Of a stretch of DNA of 64,000 nt, positions 1 to 8,485 are shown piece after piece; position 1 is the first letter of the stretch; the number at the start of each line of letters is the position of its first letter. A program made the translations under genes and the position numbers. The notes under the pieces were generated by a model. That model was given only the letters and a program-made list of their open reading frames with translations. It made no database searches and was not told where the DNA came from. This DNA is from Streptomyces aquilus (lineage in GTDB: Bacteria > Actinomycetota > Actinomycetes > Streptomycetales > Streptomycetaceae), in contig NZ_CP034463.1 of assembly GCF_003955715.1 (NCBI RefSeq), positions 5,208,001 through 5,272,000 on the forward strand. Reading direction: 5' to 3'.

Positions 1-1
1 C

Positions 2-604
2 CACGACTCCCGGGTCACCCAGCGCTACCTGGAACGCATGAAGAACGTCCACGTCCTCGACGACGGCCGCGCCGAGACCGTCGCCGGGCTGCGCTTCGCG
101 GGGCTGGGCGATCCCCAGTTCACGCCCGACCGCAGCGAGAAGTCCGGCGCCCAGGAGACCCAGGAGGCGGCCGGCGCCCGGCTCGCGGCGTCGCTGCGGG
201 ACTGGACGACCGCCGGGAAGCCCGTCGACGTCGCCGTGATCCACGAGCCCTCCGCCGCCCGCGAGGTCGACGGCTCGGTCCCGCTGGTCCTCTCCGGGCA
301 TCTGCACCACGAGGAGACGGAGGTCATGAGCAACGGCACCCGGCTGCGCGTCGAGGGCTCCACCGGCGGCAGCGGGCTGCGCGCGGTCGAGGGCAAGTAC
401 CCGGACCCGATCGAGGCCTCGATCCTCTACTTCGACCGCGACACCCGCCGCCTCCAGGCCTGGGACTCGATCGAACTGGGCGGCCTCGGCCTGACGACCG
501 CCGAGGTCAGCCGCCATCTCCCGGAGGAGAACCTGCCGGGCGCGACCCGCACGCCGACCCCCTCCCCGACCCCGCCCTCCACCCCTTCCGGCCGGGCTCC
601 CTAA
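2..604 (+). CDS. Metallophosphoesterase, C-terminal part (5' end outside window)
   Basis: The reading frame is open from the first bases of the window, so the N-terminus lies upstream. The visible 200 residues contain the phosphoesterase motif GHLHHE, preceded by a VIHEP segment that matches the metal-binding His region of calcineurin-like phosphoesterases. It probably hydrolyses a phosphoester with two bound metals; the substrate cannot be judged. The last 25 residues are a Pro/Thr/Ser tail (TPTPSPTPPSTPSG), typical of a disordered or wall-associated end in Streptomyces. The gene ends 80 bp before a tRNA cluster. Confidence 0.8.
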   Translation, partial: HDSRVTQRYLERMKNVHVLDDGRAETVAGLRFAGLGDPQFTPDRSEKSGAQETQEAAGARLAASLRDWTTAGKPVDVAVIHEPSAAREVDGSVPLVLSGHLHHEETEVMSNGTRLRVEGSTGGSGLRAVEGKYPDPIEASILYFDRDTRRLQAWDSIELGGLGLTTAEVSRHLPEENLPGATRTPTPSPTPPSTPSGRAP

Positions 605-683
605 ACCGTTTTGGCGATACCTCCCGGCATCCCATATGCTTCTCACGTCCCCGACGCGCTGCGAAGCGCAAGGCGGGCCGATA

Positions 684-756
684 GCCCTCATCGTCTAGCG
701 GCCTAGGACGCCGCCCTTTCAAGGCGGTAGCACGGGTTCGAATCCCGTTGGGGGCA
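684..756 (+). tRNA. tRNA-Glu (TTC)
   Basis: A 73-nt cloverleaf. The acceptor arm pairs GCCCTCA with TGGGGGC, including one T-G wobble. The anticodon loop CTTTCAA gives TTC, and the T-arm GGGTTCGAATCCC is canonical. No CCA is encoded, as is common in Streptomyces. First gene of a three-tRNA cluster. Confidence 0.95.
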
Positions 757-794
757 CGCAACACCGTGTGCGACACTGTCGTACGCAACAGCTT

Positions 795-869
795 GGTCCT
801 GTGGAGCAGTTTGGAGTGCTCGCCACCCTGTCAAGGTGGAGGCCGCGGGTTCAAATCCCGTCAGGACCG
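795..869 (+). tRNA. tRNA-Asp (GTC), copy 1
   Basis: A 75-nt cloverleaf with acceptor GGTCCTG/CAGGACC and anticodon GTC in the loop CTGTCAA. It is identical to the tRNA at 6900-6974, so the two form a direct repeat 6.1 kb apart. Confidence 0.95.
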
Positions 870-892
870 CTGAGGTTTCCTTGAAGCCTCGT

Positions 893-966
893 GGCTGGGT
901 AGCTCAGTTGGTACGAGCGATCGCCTGAAAAGCGATAGGTCGCCGGTTCGACCCCGGCCCCAGCCA
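893..966 (+). tRNA. tRNA-Phe (GAA)
   Basis: A 74-nt cloverleaf with acceptor GGCTGGG/CCCAGCC, anticodon GAA in the loop CTGAAAA, and discriminator A. Last of the Glu-Asp-Phe cluster, followed at once by a strong hairpin terminator. Confidence 0.95.
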
Positions 967-973
967 CTCAGTA

Positions 974-1009
974 CGAAAACCCCCACCGGACAACCGGTGG
1001 GGGTTTTCG
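974..1009 (+). terminator. Terminator of the Glu-Asp-Phe tRNA cluster
   Basis: A perfect 16-bp stem (974-989 with 994-1009) closed by the 4-nt loop ACAA. The descending arm ends in TTTTCG. It lies 8 nt after tRNA-Phe and insulates the next gene. Confidence 0.9.
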
Positions 1010-1037
1010 TCGCTCACAGAGAGCCTGAGGGGGGTTC

Positions 1038-2669
1038 TTGAGACGCATCACCAGGGGAATCGTGACCGCTGCGGCTGTCATGTTCTCCACATTCGCGATT
1101 CCCGGCACCGCACACGCCGCCGGACCCAACGTCAAAGAGGCGTACGGCGACCAGGCCGACTGGTCGGTGCTCGACGTACGGCTCAACTACAGCGGTGAGA
1201 TCGACAAGATCACCGCGTCGCTGCGGCCCGTCGGCAGCGACGCGTCGGACGCTCCGGTCGCGACCGTCACCGACTTCAAGCTGACGTACTACGTGAGTCC
1301 CTGGGAAGGTGTCTGGTCCTCCCAGCCCATCCACCTGGACACCCTCGGCGACTACACGGTCGACATCGAGGCCACGAACACCGCCGGTGAGACCACCGTC
1401 CAGCAGGACGCGGGCAAGCTGCACTACCAGAAGCAGCCCGTGATCAGCGGCTTCGCCGTCACGCCGGAACAGCCGGACATCGAGCACAAGACCGTCACCG
1501 CCACCGGCGACATGGTGGTCCGCGACCCGCGCACCCGCGAGACGGTGCCGCTGCCCGGCGCCACCGTGGACCTCACGTTCGACCAGAACCAGGACGCGAC
1601 CACCGTCACGGACGACGCCGGCCACTTCTCCGCCTCCCACGAGACGACGGCGGGTGGCTGGACCTTCGCCCAGTATGAGGGCGATCTCGGCTTCGCGATG
1701 AGCCCTTGGATCGACGTCCGGCCCAAGGCGGCGCCGACCCGCTTCGTCCTGGACCGGAGCAGCTTCCACGTCGTCGCGAACGAGAAGGTCGCGGTCACCG
1801 GCACCCTCCAGTACCAGAGCGGCGACTCGTCGTGGAAGCCCTTGCCCGGCATCCCGCTGGAGATGGACTACAAGGACTGCACCACCTGCAACCCGGCCGA
1901 GGCGACCACCGACGCCGACGGCCGCTTCTCGCTCGAGAAGTACCCGTGGGGCAGCAAGTCCACGTTCGAGGTGGCCTTCACGCCGTACCCGTACAACCCG
2001 TTCATCCAGCGCACCACCACCGCGGACGTCAGCGTGGCGGTCACGGCCACGACCAAGTTCACCGAGTTCACGGCGGCGATGGACAAGTACGCGCAGCTGG
2101 AGATCACCGGCAGCCTCGACGCCATCGGGCGGGACACCAGCGACCAGGTCAGCGTCGACATCCAGTACTCGGCCAACGGCACCAGCGGCTGGACCACGCA
2201 GAAGACCGTGAAGACCCGCTTCGGCTCCCAGTTCGTCGTCGAGAAGCTGCCCGGCTACACGGACGGCTACTGGCGCCTGCGGTACGCCGGGTCCACCACC
2301 AAGGACATCAAGGGCACGGTCTCCAAGAGCCTGCGCAAGAACCGGGCCGTCACCCGCGTCAAGGACGCCAACGCCTCCCCCGAGCCCGTATACAAGGGCC
2401 GGACGATCACGGTGAAGGGCATCCTCCAGGACCGCCAGCCCGGCTCGTCCACGTGGAAGGCCTACGGCGGCAAGAAGGTGCAGATCCTCTTCCGGCCCAA
2501 GGGCCAGACCACCTGGTACCTGATGGCCACCGTCACCACCAAGACCAACGGTTCCTTCAGCAAGGGCTTCACCGCCAAGCAGGACGGCACCTGGGTCCCG
2601 GTCCACCTGTACCCGGACAGCAGGCACTTCGTGGGAAGCGGCCGAGAGGACTACGTGGACGTGCGCTGA
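1038..2669 (+). CDS. Secreted Ig-like/beta-sandwich repeat protein
   Basis: The start is TTG at 1038, placed 3-4 nt after the purine run GAGGGGGG. Residues 1-27 form a Sec signal peptide: MRRITRG, a hydrophobic core, then a PGTAHA-A cleavage site. The mature part (about 515 residues) is rich in Thr, Val and Gly and contains several segments of the type 'PGATVDLTF...TTVTDDAGHFS', the pattern of Ig-like or carboxypeptidase-regulatory beta sandwiches. There is no catalytic motif, LPxTG anchor or terminal membrane helix, so it should be released or wall-bound. Such proteins are common in Streptomyces and mostly uncharacterised. It stands alone between a tRNA terminator and the helicase gene. A role in adhesion or surface structure is inference only. 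Confidence 0.85.
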   Translation: MRRITRGIVTAAAVMFSTFAIPGTAHAAGPNVKEAYGDQADWSVLDVRLNYSGEIDKITASLRPVGSDASDAPVATVTDFKLTYYVSPWEGVWSSQPIHLDTLGDYTVDIEATNTAGETTVQQDAGKLHYQKQPVISGFAVTPEQPDIEHKTVTATGDMVVRDPRTRETVPLPGATVDLTFDQNQDATTVTDDAGHFSASHETTAGGWTFAQYEGDLGFAMSPWIDVRPKAAPTRFVLDRSSFHVVANEKVAVTGTLQYQSGDSSWKPLPGIPLEMDYKDCTTCNPAEATTDADGRFSLEKYPWGSKSTFEVAFTPYPYNPFIQRTTTADVSVAVTATTKFTEFTAAMDKYAQLEITGSLDAIGRDTSDQVSVDIQYSANGTSGWTTQKTVKTRFGSQFVVEKLPGYTDGYWRLRYAGSTTKDIKGTVSKSLRKNRAVTRVKDANASPEPVYKGRTITVKGILQDRQPGSSTWKAYGGKKVQILFRPKGQTTWYLMATVTTKTNGSFSKGFTAKQDGTWVPVHLYPDSRHFVGSGREDYVDVR

Positions 2670-2812
2670 CGCACGCACCGCAGGGGTGGGGGGCGACGGC
2701 ACGCCCGACGTCCCCCACCCGCCGGGACCCGGACGGCGCCGCGCGGCCGCCCGGGACACCGCGGCAAAAGCGTTAGCCACGAATTTCCCGGGGATGAGAT
2801 CCTGGATCGCGT

Positions 2813-5800
2813 ATGTCTACGCATCCTGCCCCCGCCCCCGGCGCCTCCGACGCCCCGAGCCTCGGCGCCCTCGCCCCCCGCCTGAGCGAGCTGTCCCTGC
2901 GCGACGCGCACCGGATCGGCCGCCGGCTCGAAGGTGCGCGCAAGATCCGCAAGCCGGAGGCCCGTGCCGCCGTGCTCGCCGAGATCGAGGGCGAGGTCGC
3001 GAAGGCCGAGGAACGCATGGCCGGGCGGCGCTCCCGCGTGCCCGCCGTCAGCTATCCCGAGCAGCTCCCGGTCAGCCAGAAGAAGGACGAGATCGCGGAC
3101 GCCATCCGTGATCACCAGGTCGTGATCGTGGCCGGTGAGACCGGGTCCGGCAAGACGACGCAGATCCCGAAGATCTGCATGGAGCTGGGGCGTGGCGTCC
3201 GCGGCATGATCGGGCACACGCAGCCCCGTCGTATCGCCGCCCGGACCGTCGCCGAGCGCGTGGCCGAGGAGCTGAACACCCCCCTCGGCGAGGCCGTCGG
3301 CTGGAAGGTGCGGTTCACCGACCAGGTGAACCCGGACGCCACCTTCATCAAGCTGATGACGGACGGCATCCTGCTCGCCGAGATCCAGACCGACCGCGAG
3401 CTGCGCGCCTACGACACGATCATCATCGACGAGGCCCACGAGCGGTCCCTCAACATCGACTTCCTGCTCGGCTACCTCGCCCAGCTGCTGCCGAAGCGCC
3501 CGGACCTCAAGGTCGTGATCACCTCCGCGACCATCGACCCCGAGCGCTTCTCCCGGCACTTCGGGGACGCCCCGATCGTCGAGGTCAGCGGCCGGACCTA
3601 CCCGGTGGAGGTGCGCTACCGCCCGCTGCTCGAAGAGGACTCCGACGACGCCGACCGCGACCAGATCACCGCGATCTGCGACGCCGTCGAGGAGCTCCAG
3701 GCCGAGGGCAAGGGCGACATCCTGGTCTTCCTCTCCGGCGAGCGGGAGATCCGCGACACCGCGGACGCGCTCAACAAGAGGAACTACCCCCGCGCCGGAG
3801 GCGCCAATGGGCAGGGCACGGAAGTCCTCCCCCTCTACGCCCGGCTCTCGCACGCCGAGCAGCACCGCGTCTTCCAGCCGCACACCGGCCGCAGGATCGT
3901 TCTGGCGACGAACGTCGCCGAGACCTCGCTGACCGTCCCGGGCATCAAGTACGTCATCGACCCGGGCTTCGCCCGTATCTCCCGCTACAGCCACCGCACC
4001 AAGGTCCAGCGGCTCCCCATCGAGGCGATCTCGCAGGCCAGCGCCAACCAGCGCAAGGGCCGCTGCGGCCGTACGTCCGACGGTGTCTGCATCCGGCTGT
4101 ACAGCGAGGACGACTTCCTCGCCCGCCCGGAGTTCACCGACGCGGAGATCCTCCGCACGAACCTCGCCTCCGTCATCCTCCAGATGACCGCGGCCGGCCT
4201 CGGCGACATCGAGAAGTTCCCCTTCATCGACCCGCCGGACCACCGCAACATCCGCGACGGCGTGCAGCTCCTCCAGGAGCTCGGCGCGCTGAACCCGGCC
4301 GAGAAGGACCCGCGCAAGCGGCTCACCGACACCGGCCGCAAGCTCGCCCAGCTGCCCGTCGACCCGCGGCTGGCCCGCATGGTCCTGGAGGCCGACAAGA
4401 ACGGCTGTGTCCGCGAGGTCATGGTCATAGCGGCGGCGCTGTCCATCCAGGACCCGCGTGAGCGCCCCGCCGACAAGCAGACCCAGGCCGACCAGCAGCA
4501 CGCCCGCTTCCGCGACGAGACCAGTGACTTCCTCGCCTATCTGAACCTGTGGCGGTACGTCCGCGAGCAGCAGAAGGAGCGGGGTTCGAGTTCCTTCCGC
4601 CGGATGTGCAAGCAGGAGTACCTCAACTTCCTGCGCATCCGCGAGTGGCAGGACATCTATACGCAACTGCGTACCGTCGCCAAGCAGATGGGCATCCATC
4701 TGAACGAGGAGGACGCGCCGGACCAGTCCGTCCACGTCTCCCTCCTCGCCGGCCTTCTCTCCCACATCGGGATGAAGGACGTGAAGGACGGCAACAAGAA
4801 CGAGTACCTGGGCGCCCGCAGCGCCAAGTTCGCGATCTTCCCGGGCTCGTCGCTCTTCAAGAAGCAGCCCCGTTTCGTCATGTCGGCGGAACTGGTGGAG
4901 ACTTCACGCCTCTGGGCCCGCGTCAACGCCAAGATCGAGCCGGAGTGGGTCGAGCCGCTCGCCGAGCACCTGCTGAAGCGGACGTACTCCGAACCGCACT
5001 GGGAGAAGGACCAGGCGGCCGTGATGGCGTACGAGAAGGTCACGCTGTACGGCGTACCGATCGTCGCCCAGCGCAAGGTCAACTACGGCCGGATCGACCC
5101 GGAGACATCCCGCGAGCTTTTCATCCGCAACGCCCTGGTCGAGGGTGACTGGCGCACGCACCACAAGTTCTACGCCGACAACCGCAGGCTGCTGAGCGAG
5201 GTCGAGGAGCTCGAACACCGGGCCCGCCGCCGGGACATCGTCGTGGACGACGACACCCTCTTCGACTTCTACGACCAGCGGGTGCCCGAACACGTCGTCT
5301 CCGGCGCCCACTTCGACTCCTGGTGGAAGCGCAAGCGGCACGAGCAGCCCGACTTCCTCGACTTCGAGCGGGAGATGCTCATCCGGGAGTCGGCGGAGGC
5401 GGTCACCAAGGCCGACTATCCGGACTCCTGGCGGCAGGGGCAGCTGAAGTTCCGGGTCACCTACCAGTTCGAGCCGGGCGCGGACGCCGACGGTGTCACC
5501 GTCCACATCCCGCTCCAGGTCCTCAACCAGGTCACGGACGAGGGCTTCGACTGGCAGATCCCGGGCCTGCGCGAGGAGGTCGTGACGGAGCTGATCCGCT
5601 CCCTCCCCAAGCCGATCCGCCGCAACTACGTCCCGGCGCCGAACTTCGCCAAACGCTTCCTGGACACGGCGGTCCCCCTCCAGGAGCCGCTGACGACCAC
5701 CATGGCCCGCGAGCTCAAGCGCATGGTCGGGGTGCCCTTCGAGGCCGAGGACTTCGACTGGTCGAAGATCCCGGACCACCTGCGCATCACCTTCCGGATC

Positions 5801-6805
5801 GTCGACGAGCGGCGCCGCAAGCTGGCCGAGGACAAGGATCTGGAGGCGCTGAAGCTCCAGCTGAAGCCGAAGGCGCGCAAGGCCCTCTCGCAGGCCGCGG
5901 CGGCCACCGCCGAGCGCCAGGGGGGCGAGTCCCTGGAGCGCAAGGGCCTCACGGACTGGACGATCGGCACGCTGACGCGGGTCTTCGAGACGCGCCGGGC
6001 GGGTCAGCCGGTGAAGGCGTACCCGGCCCTCGTGGACGACGGCGACACCGTCTCGGTCCGCCTCTTCGACACGGAGGCGGAACAGGCGGAGGCGATGTGG
6101 AAGGGCACGCGCAGGCTGGTGCTCCGCAACATCCCGGTGAACCCGGCGAAGTTCGCCAGCGATCACCTGACGAACGCCCAGAAGCTGGCGCTCTCGGCCA
6201 ACCCCCACGGCACGATCCAGGCCCTGTTCGACGACTGCGCGATGGCGGCGGCGGACAAGCTGATCGGCGACTTCGGGGGGCCGGCGTGGGACGAGGAGTC
6301 GTACCGGAAGCTGTACGACAAGGTCCGCGCGGAGATCGTCGACACGACGGTGCGTACGGTCGGACAGGTGCAGCAGGTGCTGGCCGCCTGGCAGGCCTGT
6401 GAGCGGCGTCTGAAGGGCGTACGCAGCCCCGCGCTCCTCGCGAACCTGACGGACGTGCGCAAGCAGCTGGACGCCCTCGTGAAGCCGGGCTTCGTGACGG
6501 CGACGGGGCTGCGCCGGCTGCCGGACCTGATGCGCTACCTGGTCGCCGCCGACCGTCGCCTCCAGCAGATGCCGACGGCCGTGCAGCGGGACACCACGCG
6601 CATGGAGAAGGTCCACGAGATGCAGGACGAGTACGCCTGGCTCCTGGAGCAGATGCCGCAGGGCCGCCCGGTGCCGACCGCCGTCCTGGACATCCGCTGG
6701 ATGATCGAGGAGCTCCGGGTCAGCTACTTCGCCCACGCGCTGGGCACGGCGTACCCCATCTCGGACAAGCGGATCGTGAAGGCGATCGACGCGGCCGTAC
6801 CGTAA
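2813..6805 (+). CDS. hrpA: ATP-dependent RNA helicase HrpA
   Basis: This is a 1330-residue DEAH-box RNA helicase, the usual length for actinobacterial HrpA. Visible motifs in order are Walker A GETGSGKTT (residues 108-116), the DEAH box in IIIDEAHERSLN, SAT in ITSATIDPERF, and motif VI QRKGRCGR. The C-terminal half is the HA2/OB-fold region plus the DUF3418 extension typical of HrpA. It uses ATP hydrolysis to remodel RNA or ribonucleoprotein. E. coli HrpA resolves stalled or collided ribosomes; whether the Streptomyces enzyme does so is not shown. It starts at ATG with only weak Shine-Dalgarno complementarity. It is monocistronic, between the secreted protein and tRNA-Asp copy 2. Confidence 0.95.
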   Translation: MSTHPAPAPGASDAPSLGALAPRLSELSLRDAHRIGRRLEGARKIRKPEARAAVLAEIEGEVAKAEERMAGRRSRVPAVSYPEQLPVSQKKDEIADAIRDHQVVIVAGETGSGKTTQIPKICMELGRGVRGMIGHTQPRRIAARTVAERVAEELNTPLGEAVGWKVRFTDQVNPDATFIKLMTDGILLAEIQTDRELRAYDTIIIDEAHERSLNIDFLLGYLAQLLPKRPDLKVVITSATIDPERFSRHFGDAPIVEVSGRTYPVEVRYRPLLEEDSDDADRDQITAICDAVEELQAEGKGDILVFLSGEREIRDTADALNKRNYPRAGGANGQGTEVLPLYARLSHAEQHRVFQPHTGRRIVLATNVAETSLTVPGIKYVIDPGFARISRYSHRTKVQRLPIEAISQASANQRKGRCGRTSDGVCIRLYSEDDFLARPEFTDAEILRTNLASVILQMTAAGLGDIEKFPFIDPPDHRNIRDGVQLLQELGALNPAEKDPRKRLTDTGRKLAQLPVDPRLARMVLEADKNGCVREVMVIAAALSIQDPRERPADKQTQADQQHARFRDETSDFLAYLNLWRYVREQQKERGSSSFRRMCKQEYLNFLRIREWQDIYTQLRTVAKQMGIHLNEEDAPDQSVHVSLLAGLLSHIGMKDVKDGNKNEYLGARSAKFAIFPGSSLFKKQPRFVMSAELVETSRLWARVNAKIEPEWVEPLAEHLLKRTYSEPHWEKDQAAVMAYEKVTLYGVPIVAQRKVNYGRIDPETSRELFIRNALVEGDWRTHHKFYADNRRLLSEVEELEHRARRRDIVVDDDTLFDFYDQRVPEHVVSGAHFDSWWKRKRHEQPDFLDFEREMLIRESAEAVTKADYPDSWRQGQLKFRVTYQFEPGADADGVTVHIPLQVLNQVTDEGFDWQIPGLREEVVTELIRSLPKPIRRNYVPAPNFAKRFLDTAVPLQEPLTTTMARELKRMVGVPFEAEDFDWSKIPDHLRITFRIVDERRRKLAEDKDLEALKLQLKPKARKALSQAAAATAERQGGESLERKGLTDWTIGTLTRVFETRRAGQPVKAYPALVDDGDTVSVRLFDTEAEQAEAMWKGTRRLVLRNIPVNPAKFASDHLTNAQKLALSANPHGTIQALFDDCAMAAADKLIGDFGGPAWDEESYRKLYDKVRAEIVDTTVRTVGQVQQVLAAWQACERRLKGVRSPALLANLTDVRKQLDALVKPGFVTATGLRRLPDLMRYLVAADRRLQQMPTAVQRDTTRMEKVHEMQDEYAWLLEQMPQGRPVPTAVLDIRWMIEELRVSYFAHALGTAYPISDKRIVKAIDAAVP

Positions 6806-6899
6806 CCGCCCCTGCACACTGGGTGAGTTCGCGCAGGAGGCACACCCTCCTGTAGAGTCCTTCTCGCAGCGCAACGCAGCAATAAGCGCCGCGAAACCT

Positions 6900-6974
6900 G
6901 GTCCTGTGGAGCAGTTTGGAGTGCTCGCCACCCTGTCAAGGTGGAGGCCGCGGGTTCAAATCCCGTCAGGACCG
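6900..6974 (+). tRNA. tRNA-Asp (GTC), copy 2
   Basis: Base-for-base identical to 795-869 (75 nt, anticodon GTC). It is transcribed alone from the short gap after hrpA and is followed 7 nt later by its own hairpin terminator. Confidence 0.95.
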
Positions 6975-6981
6975 CAGTTAC

Positions 6982-7011
6982 AGAAGCCCGGATCTTCGGA
7001 TCCGGGCTTCT
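6982..7011 (+). terminator. Terminator of tRNA-Asp copy 2
   Basis: A perfect 13-bp stem (6982-6994 with 6999-7011) with a stable TTCG tetraloop, followed by TTGTTGT. Confidence 0.9.
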
Positions 7012-7101
7012 TGTTGTGCACAGTGCCGTCTTGACGGCGCCCCCTTCGGTCGGTACCCAGAAACCAGGGCCCCTTCCCTGCGTGGCCCCTGGAGGTGGCG
7101 T

Positions 7102-7293
7102 ATGGCGGCTTCGGTCAGGCACGAGACGCGGGCGCTGCTCCGTGCGCATCTGTCGGCCGCCTCCTCATATCGCCATCTGACGCGCCACTGCCCGATCTGC
7201 CATCAGCTGCTGCGGCTGGCCATGGACTCCGCCCCGAGAGGCCCACAGGACACCGGAGAGCCCGCGGAGGACGAAAGTCCCGCCGGCGCGTGA
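7102..7293 (+). CDS. Small conserved Streptomyces protein with CPIC motif (DUF6274-like)
   Basis: A 63-residue protein starting at ATG 7102, preceded by the strong ribosome site GGAGGTG. The frame is open further upstream, but no other start has a ribosome site. The sequence has a basic N-terminal helix (MAASVRHETRALLRAHL) and the motif RHCPICHQLL, a CxxC pair with flanking His residues that could hold a metal. The last 18 residues are acidic and probably disordered. I recall it as a DUF6274 family member usually found beside bldC in Streptomyces; that name is from memory. Function unknown. Confidence 0.75.
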   Translation: MAASVRHETRALLRAHLSAASSYRHLTRHCPICHQLLRLAMDSAPRGPQDTGEPAEDESPAGA

Positions 7294-7753
7294 CCAACGG
7301 CGGCCCCAACACCCGTACCGGCGTGGGACGGTGGGACGCGTGGCTCCTCTAGCGCACATGAGTCAGAGGCAACAAGGACTCTGGCATGTGACGGGTGTCA
7401 CCGCATGAGTTTCTGAAACCGCGGTACTTACGCCTCACCTACAACTGGTCAATTTAATATGTGCAATTGCACCAGCCCGGAGGGGGCGTCCACAGGAGAT
7501 CCGACACCCCTCCCCAGACTCCGACAAGCCCGCTCACAGAGCCGGGAGCGAGACTCCCCGCGCGCACAAAAAAGATCGCGCTGGACCCGGCGGAGTCCAG
7601 CGCGATCGACGACGCACCCTGCGATGTTCTTGGGATGAGCTTGGGCGTGGGCCCCGTTGGGGCGGAACCCGCGTCGCTTGGAGCTTGTGAAGCGGTGTCA
7701 CGGGCGTATCGGCACGTTGGGGGACCTGCCGGTTTGCCCGTTATTCAGTTGGT
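7294..7753. other. Intergenic region between the DUF6274-like gene and bldC (convergent)
   Basis: A 460-bp gap between two converging genes. It holds the bldC terminator (7567-7607) and about 146 bp of bldC 3' untranslated sequence. It also holds an AT-rich patch near 7449-7472 that ends in the 12-bp palindrome GTGCAATTGCAC (7461-7472). No protein with a credible ribosome site was found. Confidence 0.6.
7567..7607 (-). terminator. Intrinsic terminator of bldC
   Basis: Read on the minus strand: a 13-bp perfect stem (7595-7607 with 7574-7586), an 8-nt loop, then six T residues (7568-7573). This is one of the few textbook hairpin-plus-U-tract terminators in the window. It lies about 146 bp beyond the bldC stop codon. 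Confidence 0.9.
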
Positions 7754-7960
7754 TCAGGCCTCGCTGCGCTGCTGCGGGATGCCCGCGAGCAGTGCACGGA
7801 CCTCCGCCTCGCGGTAGCGGCGGTGCCCGCCGAGCGTACGGATGGAAGTAAGCTTCCCGGCCTTCGCCCACCGCGTGACCGTCTTCGGGTCCACACGGAA
7901 CATGGTGGCGACCTCAGCCGGGGTCAGCAGCGGCTCGGCATCAGGGGTGCGAGCGGTCAT
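7754..7960 (-). CDS. bldC: Developmental transcription factor BldC
   Basis: A 68-residue protein made of a single MerR-type winged helix-turn-helix domain (LLTPAEVATMFRVDPKTVTRWAK, then the wing TLGGHRRYREAEVRALL). It lacks the coiled-coil dimerisation helix and effector domain of full MerR proteins. The length and sequence match BldC of Streptomyces, which binds direct repeats as head-to-tail oligomers and controls the timing of entry into development. It starts at ATG with upstream GAGGAGGC on the minus strand. It is monocistronic, with a 525-bp leader region upstream and a strong terminator downstream. Confidence 0.97.
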   Translation of the reverse strand: MTARTPDAEPLLTPAEVATMFRVDPKTVTRWAKAGKLTSIRTLGGHRRYREAEVRALLAGIPQQRSEA

Positions 7961-7976
7961 GAGCGGCCTCCTCGGG

Positions 7977-7998
7977 AGAACCGAACCTTCTCGGTTCT
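7977..7998. promoter_or_regulatory. Inverted repeat just upstream of bldC
   Basis: AGAACCGA (7977-7984) and TCGGTTCT (7991-7998) form a perfect 8-bp inverted repeat with a 6-nt spacer, 17-38 nt before the bldC start codon. It could be an operator or a leader hairpin. AT-rich sequence containing CTAAATTC follows immediately. Confidence 0.5.
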
Positions 7999-8198
7999 TT
8001 CCTCTAAATTCTGCACCTTGACCCGCGTTGCCCGAAATGGCGGACGCGAGTCGAGTCGGTTATAGGACGAACGGCTTGTCCTCGGCACTACAACTACACC
8101 ATCTGTCCAGCCTCGTCGGCCAAACCGATGGAATTGCCCCCCAGGTGTTCATCGGCGACAGAGGCCGATGGACCATGCCATAGCGGACAGTCACGCCA

Positions 8199-8217
8199 CT
8201 GTGACGATCAGTCACAG
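8199..8217. promoter_or_regulatory. Perfect inverted repeat resembling a CRP/FNR-type or GntR-type operator
   Basis: CTGTGAC (8199-8205), spacer GATCA, GTCACAG (8211-8217). The half-site TGTGA...TCACA is like the CRP/FNR class, but the spacing is 7 rather than 6. Extra copies of CAGTCAC lie at 8188-8194 and nearby. It sits about 240 bp upstream of bldC. Confidence 0.45.
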
Positions 8218-8485
8218 GACGATCAGGAGTCACCAGACCCCCCAAAGCGGAACCTCCCCCGGGCCCCTTGTCCTATTTTGGCATGAGGAGGGGGAAGAGA
8301 CGCAAGGGCCAGGTACGTGCGGTCCATCACGCTTGACCGCACTTGAGCCTCAGTTGAGATGAAAGCCCGGATCGTGACGTACGTCCCATGTCGGGGGAAC
8401 CTCAAGCTCCGCAGGCAACTCAGTGCGAGGACAAAACCCCAAAACGAGCGTCACGTCAAACACCCGTTCGTGACCTAAGCCTCAC

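Larger units (their letters stand above)
7961..8485. other. Long non-coding region upstream of bldC
   Basis: A 525-bp gap holding the bldC leader and promoter region and the 3' flank of the next minus-strand gene. Notable elements are the inverted repeat at 7977-7998 and the perfect inverted repeat at 8199-8217. Short open frames in the gap lack ribosome sites. The length suggests complex control of bldC. Confidence 0.6.

Noticed and set aside
1014..2780. Long minus-strand open frame opposite the secreted protein gene
   Set aside because: Shadow of a high-GC plus-strand gene. It lacks a ribosome site and recognisable domain.
2651..4765. Long minus-strand frame of 704 codons opposite hrpA
   Set aside because: High-GC antisense shadow; the composition is Leu/Arg/Gly/Val noise and hrpA has clear motifs.
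8168..8362. 64-codon frame in the bldC leader region
   Set aside because: No ribosome site and it crosses a perfect inverted repeat; composition is not coding-like.
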